Source: JAMHWD01 sp035911135 (GTDB lineage Bacteria; Pseudomonadota; Alphaproteobacteria; Micavibrionales; Micavibrionaceae). From it: a stretch of DNA of 64,000 bases. The notes under the pieces were generated by a model, which was not told where the DNA came from, searched no databases, and was given only the letters and a program-made list of their open reading frames with translations. The stretch is from assembly GCA_035911135.1 (NCBI GenBank), contig JAMHWD010000045.1, positions 62,001 to 126,000 on the forward strand. The letters run 5' to 3'. Shown here one piece after another: positions 1-8,429 of this stretch (positions within the stretch are counted from its first letter, which is position 1; every line of letters begins with the position of its first letter). Both the position numbers and the translations under genes were made by a program.

Positions 1-5
1 CTGAC

Positions 6-869
6 ATGACACTCAAGACGACACCCAAAACGCTGCCGCTTTCGCTGACATCTTATGATGTGCTCAAGACGATCGCCCTGATCCTGATGATCTGCGATCA
101 TACGGGTTATTATTTTATGGATAACGAGAGTTGGATGCGTGTGCTGGGGCGGTTTTGCGTGCCCATCTGGTTTTTCCTGATCGGTTATGCGCGGACGCGG
201 GATATCCCCTTGAAGGTTCTGATCGGGGCAGGATTGATCAGCGCCGGGACATTAGCCGCCGGGGAGGTGCTTTTGCCGCTTTCCATCCTTCTGACCCTGA
301 TGATCGGCCGTAATTTTATTGATATGTTCCTGCGGGCCGGACGCAAGGGCGGTGAGGCGATGGCGGGGCTTTTTTGCCTTTTGCTGATTCTGGCCTATCC
401 CTCCATGCTGTTTGTCGAATATGGCACGATTGGCCTTATGTTTACCGTGATGGGCGGATTATGTCGCCTGCGGCAAGACTATCCGGAAGTGTCCGGGACG
501 GCCTTTGACCGGCAGATATGGCTGTTTTCAGCGGCATCCGGGATTGTATATGGCGTTTCCAATGCGCTGGCCATGGCAGAGCTCAGCGGCGTGCAATTCT
601 GGGCGCTGGTCTTTGGATTGACGGCCGTTATATATGTGCTGCTGCGTTTCCGGGGGCAGGAGCTGCCCCATCTCAGCGCAGCGGCCCCTCGCGCAGTATC
701 GGCGGTCCTGAAATTCACCGGGCGGCGCACGCTGGAGATTTATGTCATTCACCTTCTGGCCTTTAAATTCATGGCTGTAATGCTCATGCCGGAACGCTTT
801 CCTCTCCTGCAATGGAAGTGGGTAAGTCCTGCGGCGCAGGGCTTTCTTGATTTTATTTTTCTAAAATAA
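6..869 (+). CDS. TraX-family integral membrane protein
   Basis: The protein has 287 residues and is almost entirely hydrophobic, with about seven or eight predicted membrane segments. The opening YDVLKTIALILMICDH and the late segment RTLEIYVIHLLAFKF match the TraX family, which is related to acyltransferase-3 membrane proteins. TraX acetylates F-pilin in conjugative plasmids, but chromosomal homologues are common and mostly uncharacterised. No conjugation genes lie nearby, so a pilin substrate is not implied. The ATG at 6 directly precedes the conserved domain. Only five bases of upstream sequence are visible, so its ribosome-binding site and operon context cannot be judged. It lies just before the ATP synthase operon on the same strand. 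Confidence 0.75.
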   Translation: MTLKTTPKTLPLSLTSYDVLKTIALILMICDHTGYYFMDNESWMRVLGRFCVPIWFFLIGYARTRDIPLKVLIGAGLISAGTLAAGEVLLPLSILLTLMIGRNFIDMFLRAGRKGGEAMAGLFCLLLILAYPSMLFVEYGTIGLMFTVMGGLCRLRQDYPEVSGTAFDRQIWLFSAASGIVYGVSNALAMAELSGVQFWALVFGLTAVIYVLLRFRGQELPHLSAAAPRAVSAVLKFTGRRTLEIYVIHLLAFKFMAVMLMPERFPLLQWKWVSPAAQGFLDFIFLK

Positions 870-964
870 TTAATTTTTTAAGGCCACAGGCCTTGTCAGA
901 GTGGTTTGGCTATGCTAAATCCGAGGCCAATTATTCACCATTCGTCAATAAGGGTTATAGAGCT

Positions 965-1573
965 GTGGCAGCCTCATCGCGCGTCTCATCCGTAGTAACA
1001 TCACGCTATGCCACGGCGATTCTGGACTTGGCGGCAGAAAAGAAACTCACCGACAAGATCGAATCGGATATGGCCGATCTCAAGGCAACGCTGGCCGGAT
1101 CCAAGGATCTGCAGGATGTGCTGGCCAATCCCCGTATTGCCAAGGATCTGCAGGCCAAGGTCATGGCCGATATCGCCAAGAAGGCCGGTTTGCAGGAATT
1201 AACACTGAATTTTCTGGGTGTTCTGATCCAGAACCGCCGCCTCGGCGCGCTGGCGCAGATCATCGAGACGGTACAAAAGGAAATTGCCCGCCGCAGAGGC
1301 GAGCGCACAGCCTTCGTGACTGTCGCACAAGACCTTTCGCCCAAGCAGATCAAAGAACTGCAGGAAAGCCTGTCCAAATCCACCGGCGCGTCCGTATCCC
1401 TGCAGGTGCAGGTCGATCCGTCCATTCTGGGCGGCATGATTGTGACGCTTGATTCGCAAATGATAGATGATTCCGTCGCCCGCAAGCTTGAGCGTTTGAA
1501 AAACGCCATGGGCCGCGGCGCGAATGAAAATGAAAACGATAACACCGTACAAAACTTAAGCGAGGTAGTATAA
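965..1573 (+). CDS. atpH: F1F0 ATP synthase delta subunit
   Basis: Delta subunit of F1, part of the peripheral stalk that joins F1 to the F0 b subunits. I chose GTG 965 because AAGGG at 950-954 sits 10 bases upstream and the product (202 residues) then begins at the conserved SRVSSVVTSRYATAILDLA segment. The frame is open further upstream to a TTG at 893, which would add 24 residues unlike the family. The C-terminal OSCP-like part (VDPSILGGMIVTLDSQMIDDSVARKL) is intact. The last 20 residues, rich in Asn and Glu, are an extra tail. It is the first gene of the F1 operon and ends 3 bases before atpA. F0 genes are absent, as is usual in alphaproteobacteria. Confidence 0.93.
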   Translation: MAASSRVSSVVTSRYATAILDLAAEKKLTDKIESDMADLKATLAGSKDLQDVLANPRIAKDLQAKVMADIAKKAGLQELTLNFLGVLIQNRRLGALAQIIETVQKEIARRRGERTAFVTVAQDLSPKQIKELQESLSKSTGASVSLQVQVDPSILGGMIVTLDSQMIDDSVARKLERLKNAMGRGANENENDNTVQNLSEVV

Positions 1574-1576
1574 ACC

Positions 1577-3112
1577 ATGGAAGTCCGTGCAGCAGAAATT
1601 TCCGATATCCTGAAAAAGCAGATCGCCGATTTTGGCGCGCAGGCCGATGTGGCCGAGATCGGTCAGGTTCTCTCGGTTGGTGACGGCGTTGCCCGCGTTT
1701 ACGGCCTTGACAACGTGCAGGCCGGCGAGCTTGTCGAATTCCCCAGCGGCGTCAAGGGTATGGCCCTGAACCTGGAAACGGACAATGTCGGTATCGTTAT
1801 TTTCGGTTCTGACCGTGATATTAAAGAAGGCGATATCGTGCGCCGCACGAAGAAAATCGTGGAAGTGCCCGTTGGCAAGGAATTGCTGGGCCGCGTTGTT
1901 GACCCTCTTGGCAATCCGCTGGATGGCAAGGGCCCGATCAAGGCCAAGGCAAAGTCGCTGGTTGAGCTGAAGGCTCCCGGCGTTATCGAGCGTCAGTCGG
2001 TTCATGAGCCTGTGCAGACAGGTCTGAAATCCATTGATGCGCTGGTTCCCATTGGCCGCGGCCAGCGTGAGCTGATCATCGGTGACCGTCAGACAGGTAA
2101 GACTGCGGTGGCCGTTGATACGATCATTAACCAGAAATATCTGAACCGCGCCTCGGACGAGAAAAAGCATCTTTACTGCATTTATGTCTCGATCGGCCAG
2201 AAGCGCTCGACCGTTGCCCAGCTCGTGCGCGAGCTTGAGGAGCAAGGCGCGATGGAATACTCGATCGTTGTGGCTGCCACGGCTTCGGATTCTGCGCCGC
2301 TGCAGTTCCTGGCACCTTATGCCGGCTGCGCGATGGGTGAATATTTCCGTGATAACGGCATGCACGCTTTGGCAATCTATGACGACTTGTCGAAACAGGC
2401 TGTTGCCTACCGTCAGATGTCCCTGCTGCTGCGCCGTCCGCCGGGCCGCGAAGCCTATCCGGGTGACGTTTTCTACATTCACTCCCGTCTGCTGGAACGC
2501 GCGGCGAAAATGTCTGATGCCGAAGGCGCAGGCTCGCTGACGGCTCTGCCAGTCATTGAAACACAGGCCGGCGATATTTCCGCCTATATTCCAACAAACG
2601 TGATTTCGATCACGGATGGTCAGATCTTCCTTGAGACTTCGCTGTTCTACAAGGGTATCCGTCCGGCGATTGACGTGGGCGCTTCGGTATCCCGTGTTGG
2701 TTCGGCGGCGCAGATCAAGGCGATGAAACAGGTTGCCGGTACGATTAAGCTGGAATTGGCCCAGTACCGCGAAATGGAAGCCTTCGCGCAGTTCGCCTCC
2801 GACCTTGACCCGGCTACGCAGAAATTGCTGGCACGCGGCGCGCGTCTGGTGCAGCTGCTCAAGCAGGACCAGTACTCCCCGCTTTCGGTTGAGGAGCAGG
2901 TCGTGGTGATCTATGCCGGTACGAAGGGTTATCTGGACGGCGTGCCTGTCAATCAGGTTGGCGAATTTGAAAAGCGCCTGCTGGAAGATCTCCGCGCCAA
3001 CGGCAAGGGTATTCTGGAGAAAATCCGTGATGAGAAGAAAATCGGCGATGATACCGAAGCCGAGATGAAAGTCTTCCTCTCTGATTTTGCCAAGGCATTT
3101 GTGGCGAAATAA
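1577..3112 (+). CDS. atpA: F1F0 ATP synthase alpha subunit
   Basis: Non-catalytic nucleotide-binding subunit of the F1 hexamer, 511 residues, the usual length. The P-loop GDRQTGKT is at residues 169-176. The N-terminal beta-barrel, the central RecA-like domain and the C-terminal helical domain are complete, including the signature PAIDVGASVSRVGS near residue 365. ATG 1577 follows the atpH stop by 3 bases and lies after GCGAGGTAG, a usable ribosome-binding site inside the end of atpH. The subunit assembles with the products of atpG and atpD downstream to make ATP from the proton gradient. Confidence 0.98.
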   Translation: MEVRAAEISDILKKQIADFGAQADVAEIGQVLSVGDGVARVYGLDNVQAGELVEFPSGVKGMALNLETDNVGIVIFGSDRDIKEGDIVRRTKKIVEVPVGKELLGRVVDPLGNPLDGKGPIKAKAKSLVELKAPGVIERQSVHEPVQTGLKSIDALVPIGRGQRELIIGDRQTGKTAVAVDTIINQKYLNRASDEKKHLYCIYVSIGQKRSTVAQLVRELEEQGAMEYSIVVAATASDSAPLQFLAPYAGCAMGEYFRDNGMHALAIYDDLSKQAVAYRQMSLLLRRPPGREAYPGDVFYIHSRLLERAAKMSDAEGAGSLTALPVIETQAGDISAYIPTNVISITDGQIFLETSLFYKGIRPAIDVGASVSRVGSAAQIKAMKQVAGTIKLELAQYREMEAFAQFASDLDPATQKLLARGARLVQLLKQDQYSPLSVEEQVVVIYAGTKGYLDGVPVNQVGEFEKRLLEDLRANGKGILEKIRDEKKIGDDTEAEMKVFLSDFAKAFVAK

Positions 3113-3150
3113 GCATAAGGACCGGATAAACCGCGATTTAGGATAAACCC

Positions 3151-4077
3151 ATGCCCAGTTTACGTTCCTACAGGGACCGCATCAAATCGGTCAAATCGAC
3201 CCGCAAGATCACCTCGGCCATGAAGATGGTTGCGGCCTCGAAACTGCGCCGCGCGCAGGATCAGGCGCAGAAATCCCAGCCCTATGCGCGGGCCATGTCG
3301 GAAATGATGGCGCGGGTTGCCAAGAACGTGATCATCACCGAGGCCAGCTCGAAACTGCTGGTCGGTACGGGGGCGGACAAGAAGCATCTTCTGGTGGTTG
3401 TTACGGCTGATCGTGGTTTGTGCGGCGGATTTAACGCCAATCTCGTGCGCGAGGTTCGCAAGAAAATCGCCCAGTTCAAGGCCGAAGGCAAGGATTACTA
3501 TCTCGTCTGCGTGGGCCGCAAGGGCCGTGACCTGCTGCGCGGCGGCAACCGCGAGCATCTCTGGCAGAGCTTTGTCGGCATCATCGCCAAGAGCAAGGTT
3601 GATTTCGTGGATGCTAATGAAATCACCCAATATATTCTTGATAAATTCGAAACCGGTGCGTTCGATGTGTGCACGCTGGCTTATAACGCCTTTGAATCGG
3701 TCCTCACGCAGCGCCCGACCATGCAGCAGATCATCCCGTTTGATATTTCTGCGGCGGCAACAACGGCGCCTAAGGCCGTGAACCAGAATGAAAAGGCCGA
3801 AGAGGAAGTCTCCGGCCCCAAATCGCCTTATGATTTCGAGCCGGAAGAAGAACTGATTTTGAATGCGCTTTTGCCGCGCAATATCGGTGTGCAGATTTAC
3901 CGCGCTTTGCTGGACAGCGCCGCTGGCGAACAGGCCGCGCGTATGACCGCCATGGACAGCGCCACCCGTAATGCGGGCGAGCGCATCAAGGATCTTTCGC
4001 TGCAATATAACCGCGCCCGTCAGGCCTATATTACCAAGGAACTGATCGAGATTATCTCCGGCGCGGAGGCAGTGTAG
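3151..4077 (+). CDS. atpG: F1F0 ATP synthase gamma subunit
   Basis: Central rotor shaft of F1, 308 residues. The N-terminal helix (MPSLRSYRDRIKSVKSTRKI, then TSAMKMVAASK) and the C-terminal helix (MTAMDSATRNAGERIKDLSL) are canonical; these form the coiled coil inside the alpha-beta ring. Near residues 205-235 there is a charged, Pro-rich insertion of about 25 residues before the ELILNALLP motif. Shorter insertions at this place occur in other alphaproteobacteria, so this is variation in a loop rather than damage. The gene is followed 10 bases later by an unknown 97-residue gene instead of atpD. Confidence 0.97.
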   Translation: MPSLRSYRDRIKSVKSTRKITSAMKMVAASKLRRAQDQAQKSQPYARAMSEMMARVAKNVIITEASSKLLVGTGADKKHLLVVVTADRGLCGGFNANLVREVRKKIAQFKAEGKDYYLVCVGRKGRDLLRGGNREHLWQSFVGIIAKSKVDFVDANEITQYILDKFETGAFDVCTLAYNAFESVLTQRPTMQQIIPFDISAAATTAPKAVNQNEKAEEEVSGPKSPYDFEPEEELILNALLPRNIGVQIYRALLDSAAGEQAARMTAMDSATRNAGERIKDLSLQYNRARQAYITKELIEIISGAEAV

Positions 4078-4087
4078 GGGACAAACA

Positions 4088-4381
4088 ATGCTCGAACCCG
4101 GTTACAGGCTGGCAAGGACGGAAGACCTTTTCAATCTGGGGCTGGACAAGGACCGGGCGCAGGCCATGGTCCAGTGGGCAGAAGGACGCGAACAGGATTT
4201 CATCGATATTGATGATCTTCCGGGAGCGAAAGGAACAGGAGCATGGAAGCGCAACGGCCATAATGAAGGCCATGGCGTTTTGAGAATTAAGGTTGCAGTG
4301 GTTCGGGATTATATCGAGGCGCTGGAACAGGCAGAGGCGGTCATGAGACCGCGACATGATGGTAACAAACTGGAATTTTAG
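4088..4381 (+). CDS. unknown 97-residue protein inside the ATP synthase operon
   Basis: The reading frame starts 10 bases after atpG and ends 25 bases before atpD. Its own strong ribosome-binding site (TAGGGGAC, 4074-4081) overlaps the atpG stop, so it is almost certainly transcribed and translated with the operon. The product is soluble and mixed in charge, with no signal peptide, membrane segment or cysteine. I do not recognise a family. The middle is Gly- and Lys-rich (GAKGTGAWKRNGHNEGHG), and the C-terminal part looks helical. The position suggests an assembly or regulatory factor for F1, but that is inference from location only. Confidence 0.75.
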   Translation: MLEPGYRLARTEDLFNLGLDKDRAQAMVQWAEGREQDFIDIDDLPGAKGTGAWKRNGHNEGHGVLRIKVAVVRDYIEALEQAEAVMRPRHDGNKLEF

Positions 4382-4406
4382 TTTTTAAGGAAAAAAGAGG
4401 AAAACA

Positions 4407-5855
4407 ATGGCAAAAGCACAACAAGCAGCCCAGCAAGGCAAAGGCAAGATCATCCAGGTTCTGGGCGCGGTCGTTGACGTTCAGTTCGAGGAAGGCAGCG
4501 TTCCGGCGATTTTGAACGCCCTGCAAACCGAAAACAAAGGTCAGGCGCTGGTTCTGGAAGTTGCACAGCATTTGGGCGAAAACACAGTGCGCTGTATCGC
4601 TATGGACATGACAGATGGTCTGGTGCGCGGTCAGGATGTTGTGGATACGGGCGATGCGATCTGCGTTCCGGTCGGACCAGAGACAAAGGGCCGTATTTTC
4701 GATGTGATCGGCGGCGTGATTGACGGCGGTCCAGCTGTGAAGACGAAAAAGAAATGGCCGATCCACCGTGATGCGCCTGCGCTTGTCGATCAGGCCAAGG
4801 AAACGGAAGTTCTCGTGACGGGGATCAAGGTTGTTGACCTTCTTTGCCCATACGCCAAAGGCGGTAAAATCGGTCTGTTCGGCGGTGCGGGCGTTGGTAA
4901 GACTGTTACCATTCAGGAACTGATCAATAACATTGCAAAAGGCCATGGCGGGGTTTCCGTTTTCGGCGGCGTTGGTGAAAGAACGCGTGAAGGTAACGAC
5001 CTGTACCATGAAATGATGGATGCGGGCGTTATCAAGGAACATGATTCCGAAAACTCCAAGGTTGCTCTGGTGTATGGCCAGATGAACGAGCCGCCCGGCG
5101 CGCGTGCCCGCGTCGCCCTTTCGGCTTTGACAATGGCGGAATATTTCCGCGACGAAGAGGGTCAGGACGTTCTGTTCTTCCTTGATAACATCTTCCGCTT
5201 TACGCAGGCCGGCGCGGAAGTGTCCGCTCTGCTGGGCCGTATCCCATCTGCCGTTGGTTACCAGCCAACACTGGCCACCGATATGGGCCAGATGCAGGAA
5301 CGCATTACATCGACAAACAAGGGTTCGATTACATCGGTTCAGGCCGTTTACGTTCCGGCTGACGACTTGACTGACCCGGCCCCGGCCACAACCTTCGCTC
5401 ACCTTGATGCGACAACGGTTCTCTCCCGTCAGATCGCCGAGCAGGGCATCTACCCGGCTGTTGACCCGCTGGATTCCACATCCCGTATCTTGGACCCGCG
5501 CGTGATCGGTAAAGAACACTACGAAGTGGCCGCCGGCGTTCAGAAAACATTGCAGACTTACAAGTCGCTGCAGGACATTATCGCCATTCTGGGTATGGAT
5601 GAATTGTCTGAAGAAGACAAACTCGTCGTCTCCCGCGCGCGTAAGATCCAGCGCTTCCTGTCGCAGCCTTTCCACGTGGCCGAAGTCTTCACAGGCACGC
5701 CGGGCGTGTTCGTGCAGCTCGAAGACACGATCAAGGGCTTCAAGGCTATTAACTCCGGTGAATATGACCACCTGCCTGAAAGCGCCTTCTACATGGTTGG
5801 CACGATCGAGCAGGCCGTTGAAAAAGCCAAGAAAATGGCAGCAGCTGCGGCGTAA
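4407..5855 (+). CDS. atpD: F1F0 ATP synthase beta subunit
   Basis: Catalytic subunit of F1, 482 residues. The P-loop GGAGVGKT is at residues 159-166. It is followed by the conserved GERTREGNDLYHEM and by the DELSEEDKL motif, which interacts with gamma. The first dozen residues are Gln- and Ala-rich and precede the barrel, and the C-terminus ends in an Ala-rich tail. A ribosome-binding site (AAGAGGAAA) lies just before ATG 4407. The following spacer to atpC is unusually long for this operon (100 bases) and repeat-like. Confidence 0.98.
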   Translation: MAKAQQAAQQGKGKIIQVLGAVVDVQFEEGSVPAILNALQTENKGQALVLEVAQHLGENTVRCIAMDMTDGLVRGQDVVDTGDAICVPVGPETKGRIFDVIGGVIDGGPAVKTKKKWPIHRDAPALVDQAKETEVLVTGIKVVDLLCPYAKGGKIGLFGGAGVGKTVTIQELINNIAKGHGGVSVFGGVGERTREGNDLYHEMMDAGVIKEHDSENSKVALVYGQMNEPPGARARVALSALTMAEYFRDEEGQDVLFFLDNIFRFTQAGAEVSALLGRIPSAVGYQPTLATDMGQMQERITSTNKGSITSVQAVYVPADDLTDPAPATTFAHLDATTVLSRQIAEQGIYPAVDPLDSTSRILDPRVIGKEHYEVAAGVQKTLQTYKSLQDIIAILGMDELSEEDKLVVSRARKIQRFLSQPFHVAEVFTGTPGVFVQLEDTIKGFKAINSGEYDHLPESAFYMVGTIEQAVEKAKKMAAAAA

Positions 5856-5873
5856 GGGCAGTTGAAAAGTTTT

Positions 5874-5944
5874 ATAGTTTATGAGTTTTTTAGTTTCAAA
5901 CTTTCAAAACCCTGAACTCTCTAACTTTCAAACTACTAAACTAT
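5874..5944. repeat. AT-rich inverted and internally repeated spacer between atpD and atpC
   Basis: The spacer is built from variants of AGTTT and its complement. The outermost arms are ATAGTTTA (5874-5881) and TAAACTAT (5937-5944), and the interior contains TAGTTTCAAAC and CTTTCAAAC copies. The base composition is very unlike the neighbouring genes. The segment ends where the first bases of atpC occur twice: ATGAGCGAAT at 5943-5952 and at 5956-5965. It could be a small mobile repeat or a replication-slippage product. It has no T-run typical of a terminator. Confidence 0.5.
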
Positions 5945-5955
5945 GAGCGAATGAA

Positions 5956-6384
5956 ATGAGCGAATCACAAACCATCAATTTTGAACTTGTCTCCCCGGAA
6001 GAAAAACTGGTCTCGGAAGCCGTTCGCATGGCTGTGATACCCGGCGAGGAAGGTGAGTTTGGCGTTGGCGCCGATCATGCCTCGCTGGTAGCTTCGCTCA
6101 AGGCTGGCGTGGTGAAGCTCTATAAAACGAGCCTGCAGGACGAACCGCGCCGCATCTTTATCGCGGGCGGCTTTGCCGATGTCACGGGCACGCGCTGCAC
6201 CGTTCTGGCCGAAGAAGCTATTGATATTTCAAAACTCAATGCCACCGAGATCGAGCAGCAGATCATTGCCTTGCAAAGCGATCTGAACGCCATCACGGAT
6301 GCGGCGGACCGTATGCGCGCGGAGCGCAAGCTGGCGCTGGCCAAGGCACGCTTGATGGCGGCAACCGGCAAGTTGGCGGCTTGA
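5956..6384 (+). CDS. atpC: F1F0 ATP synthase epsilon subunit
   Basis: Epsilon subunit of the F1 rotor, 142 residues, which in bacteria couples rotation and inhibits ATP hydrolysis. The N-terminal beta-sandwich contains the conserved FELVSPEEKLVSEAV and VIPGEEGEFGV segments. The C-terminal part is two helices (residues 95-140). ATG 5956 is preceded by a second copy of the same start, ATG AGC GAA then TGA at 5943-5954, which can only give a three-residue peptide. No Shine-Dalgarno sequence is visible before either ATG, because the AT-rich repeat occupies that place. Translation may therefore depend on reinitiation or an unstructured leader. Confidence 0.95.
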   Translation: MSESQTINFELVSPEEKLVSEAVRMAVIPGEEGEFGVGADHASLVASLKAGVVKLYKTSLQDEPRRIFIAGGFADVTGTRCTVLAEEAIDISKLNATEIEQQIIALQSDLNAITDAADRMRAERKLALAKARLMAATGKLAA

Positions 6385-6401
6385 TCTCTTTTAGAAACGT
6401 C

Positions 6402-6427
6402 ATTGCACGCCTTCTTGTGCGTGCAAT
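6402..6427. terminator. hairpin between convergent genes
   Basis: Perfect 9-base arms ATTGCACGC (6402-6410) and GCGTGCAAT (6419-6427) with an 8-base loop, 18 bases after the atpC stop. No long T-run follows. The position between convergent transcription units suggests a terminator or mRNA-stabilising hairpin for the ATP synthase transcript. Confidence 0.5.
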
Positions 6428-6460
6428 CTATTTCTGAAATCCCTTTAAGTAATGATCTGG

Positions 6461-6483
6461 ATTACCCGCATGAAGCGGGTAAT
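6461..6483. repeat. REP-like palindrome
   Basis: Arms ATTACCCGC (6461-6469) and GCGGGTAAT (6475-6483) enclose a 5-base loop. The wording (GTCATTACCCGC on the minus strand, ending GGTAATCCAG) resembles the dispersed GCGGG-palindrome elements found between convergent genes in many proteobacteria. I saw no second copy in the window. Confidence 0.4.
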
Positions 6484-6490
6484 GACGGAA

Positions 6491-7273
6491 TCAGCCTGGT
6501 GGATTTTCTGTTTCCGGCGGAGGGGGCGCGCTATCTGGTTCTTGGGTTTCTTCCTCGTCCTCCAGCTCAAAGCTGATGGCGGCGATTTTCTCATCATCAA
6601 TATCGATTGAGGATTGTGCATCGCGCTGAGCCTTGACGGTGGCCAGACGGGCCGGTTCGCCGCTGGCCAGCTCCAAAGTCTCGGCCAGTGCAATCAGGGA
6701 GTTGATAACCTTCTCCAGCCGCGCCAGCGTGTCATAAGGCTCCGGCGTGTCGATACGCAGGATCGTGCCTTGGGGTTTAAACAGGTAAATCAGCCATGTA
6801 TTTTTGCGCTTCATCATGCTGCTTAGCGCTTGCAAGCGGGCAGGGGTAAGATACTCCGCCATCATCCGGCGGCTATCGCAGCGTATGATATATTCCTGAT
6901 TCCAATCCTTGCTATCGGGTTTGTATTCTTCCGAAAATTCCAGTGATTGCACGATCGGGACCATGCCGCCGCTGCCCACGGCCCCGGCCATGGGCAGGCG
7001 TGAGTTCATTTCTACCTCAATGGCCGTTAATTTGCGTGTGGCGCTGCCATCGCCGCTGGGGTGCTCGCTGGTGAAGATGCCAATGGTGAAATTCTTGTAA
7101 ACGCCATTAATATGCGGCGAGTTCATAAAGCTGGTCTTGCGGTAACGCAGCTTGTTTTTGCGGGCGAATTGATACCATGCTTTTTTCTGCTGGATAACGA
7201 TATAGAAAGTCCAGATCGAAAACCCGGCCAGCATCAAGGAAACCAACAGCCATATAAAAAACCAGATCGACAT
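6491..7273 (-). CDS. unknown membrane-anchored protein
   Basis: The protein has 260 residues. One N-terminal membrane helix (residues 3-27) is followed by a basic stretch (QQKKAWYQFARKNKLRYRK), so the bulk is predicted to be cytoplasmic. The central part mixes beta-strands and helices. The C-terminus is an acidic, Pro-rich, presumably disordered tail (EDEEETQEPDSAPPPPETE). I do not recognise a domain. It reads away from atpC and is the last gene of a minus-strand run; the next gene upstream ends about 110 bases away. Confidence 0.75.
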   Translation of the reverse strand: MSIWFFIWLLVSLMLAGFSIWTFYIVIQQKKAWYQFARKNKLRYRKTSFMNSPHINGVYKNFTIGIFTSEHPSGDGSATRKLTAIEVEMNSRLPMAGAVGSGGMVPIVQSLEFSEEYKPDSKDWNQEYIIRCDSRRMMAEYLTPARLQALSSMMKRKNTWLIYLFKPQGTILRIDTPEPYDTLARLEKVINSLIALAETLELASGEPARLATVKAQRDAQSSIDIDDEKIAAISFELEDEEETQEPDSAPPPPETENPPG

Positions 7274-7383
7274 CAGAACCTAAAGCATGTGTGAGGAAAA
7301 ATTATAAATCCGTCAAATTCGTTTAATTCTATCTTTTTTGCACCGGGCTGACCAGTCGTCATGCGCCGGAGCTTTCCGGTTTT

Positions 7384-7929
7384 CTATACGGCAAATTCTT
7401 TCAAATATTCATCTTCTTCCGGCGTATTGTCGCGTTTTAAGACCTTGTTGCGATAAGGGAAGCGGCCAAAACGCTCGATTTCATGGCAATGGCGGCGGGC
7501 ATGTTCATACCCCAGCGGATCATCGGCCTGCATCTTGCCGAACAGATCAACGGACCGGCGTTGGTCGGACAGATTTTCGCTATGCATAAAGGGCATATAC
7601 AAAAAGCGCCGGCGCACTGGCGGTAAGACCTGATCATAGCCGCGGTGTATCGCCTGTTTTGAAAGCAGCAATGCGTCTTTGTCTGTGGCAAAGGATTTGG
7701 CGCTGCCGCGGAACATGTTGCGCGGAAACTGGTCAAGGACCAGACACAAGGCAAGATTCCCTTGAACATCACGCTTCCATTCTTCACACATGCCTTGTGC
7801 GGCCATCTCATAAAGCGCGCCATAGCGCGAACGGATCATCTCGTCGAATTCAGGCGAGACCTGAAACCACTGTCGCGGCGTGGTTTCTTCAAACCAGAAA
7901 TGAATGATGTCCTGTTTGTTATCCTTCAT
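7384..7929 (-). CDS. DUF924 family protein
   Basis: The protein has 181 residues. Hallmarks of DUF924 are an opening close to IIHFWFEE, the segment LALCLVLDQFPRNMFRG (near residues 56-72) and FLYMPFMHSENLSDQ (near 104-118). Family members are small all-helical proteins resembling TPR folds, with no established activity. The length is typical and no signal peptide is present. The gene stands between two unknown genes on the same strand. The family call is firm and the function is unknown. Confidence 0.85.
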   Translation of the reverse strand: MKDNKQDIIHFWFEETTPRQWFQVSPEFDEMIRSRYGALYEMAAQGMCEEWKRDVQGNLALCLVLDQFPRNMFRGSAKSFATDKDALLLSKQAIHRGYDQVLPPVRRRFLYMPFMHSENLSDQRRSVDLFGKMQADDPLGYEHARRHCHEIERFGRFPYRNKVLKRDNTPEEDEYLKEFAV

Positions 7930-7994
7930 GGGAATGATTCTACAATAAAAATCAAAAATAACAAAAGGATGGATTGTTTTGCTGTTGTGGCGGG

Positions 7995-8321
7995 TTAAGA
8001 GGTCTTGGGCGTGCCCTTGGGGGGGGCATCAGCCTGGGCCTGTTTTATGATCTGGCTGGCTTTTAACCGCGCCCGCTGGGAAAGGTGCAGCATGATAAGG
8101 GTCGGAATGAAAGGGGAGAATATCATGAGCAGCAAAAACGGCTCACGCAGGAAACGTGTGACATCGCCCTGAACGAATTTTGTATAAAGGATAATAAAGA
8201 CCAGCAGCCCCATAAACACAAAAACATAGGCCATCATTTTGTAGATGTGGTTTTTGAGAATGTAGCGTTTGGCGCTATCTTGTTGTTCTTTGGTCAATGC
8301 GGCCGGAATTGTAATCACCAC
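7995..8321 (-). CDS. small two-helix membrane protein of unknown function
   Basis: The protein has 108 residues, with two predicted membrane helices (about residues 31-50 and 62-80) joined by a short loop and flanked by basic residues. The N-terminus is cytoplasmic-like, and the C-terminus carries Lys- and Gln-rich sequence. The start is GTG at 8321 or the adjacent GTG at 8318; a purine-rich AAAGG lies directly before them, which favours the second. No family is recognised. It follows, in the minus direction, the end of the bc1 operon. Confidence 0.6.
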   Translation of the reverse strand: MVITIPAALTKEQQDSAKRYILKNHIYKMMAYVFVFMGLLVFIILYTKFVQGDVTRFLREPFLLLMIFSPFIPTLIMLHLSQRARLKASQIIKQAQADAPPKGTPKTS

Positions 8322-8408
8322 CCTTTAGTTGATTATAAGAAATATTGCTTAGGATTTGTTTAAATCCAGAAGCCTATCCTTAAGATATTTATATTAGCGG
8401 ATTGTCAT

Positions 8409-8427
8409 CTGCCCCGGCTGGGGGCAG
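8409..8427 (-). terminator. hairpin after petC
   Basis: On the minus strand the arms CTGCCCC and GGGGCAG (8409-8427) enclose a five-base loop just after the petC stop. The stem is GC-rich but no T-run follows, so this may be a Rho-dependent or stabilising 3' end of the bc1 transcript. Confidence 0.4.
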
Positions 8428-8429
8428 GC

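Noticed and set aside
893..964. TTG at 893 as the start of atpH
   Set aside because: It adds 24 residues without family similarity; GTG 965 has a properly spaced AAGGG.
1556..2482. 308-codon minus-strand frame opposite atpA
   Set aside because: Shadow of atpA; no similarity to any protein I know and no start signal.
4341..5771. 476-codon minus-strand reading frame opposite atpD
   Set aside because: It mirrors the codon pattern of atpD, whose plus-strand product is unmistakable; the translation has no family resemblance.
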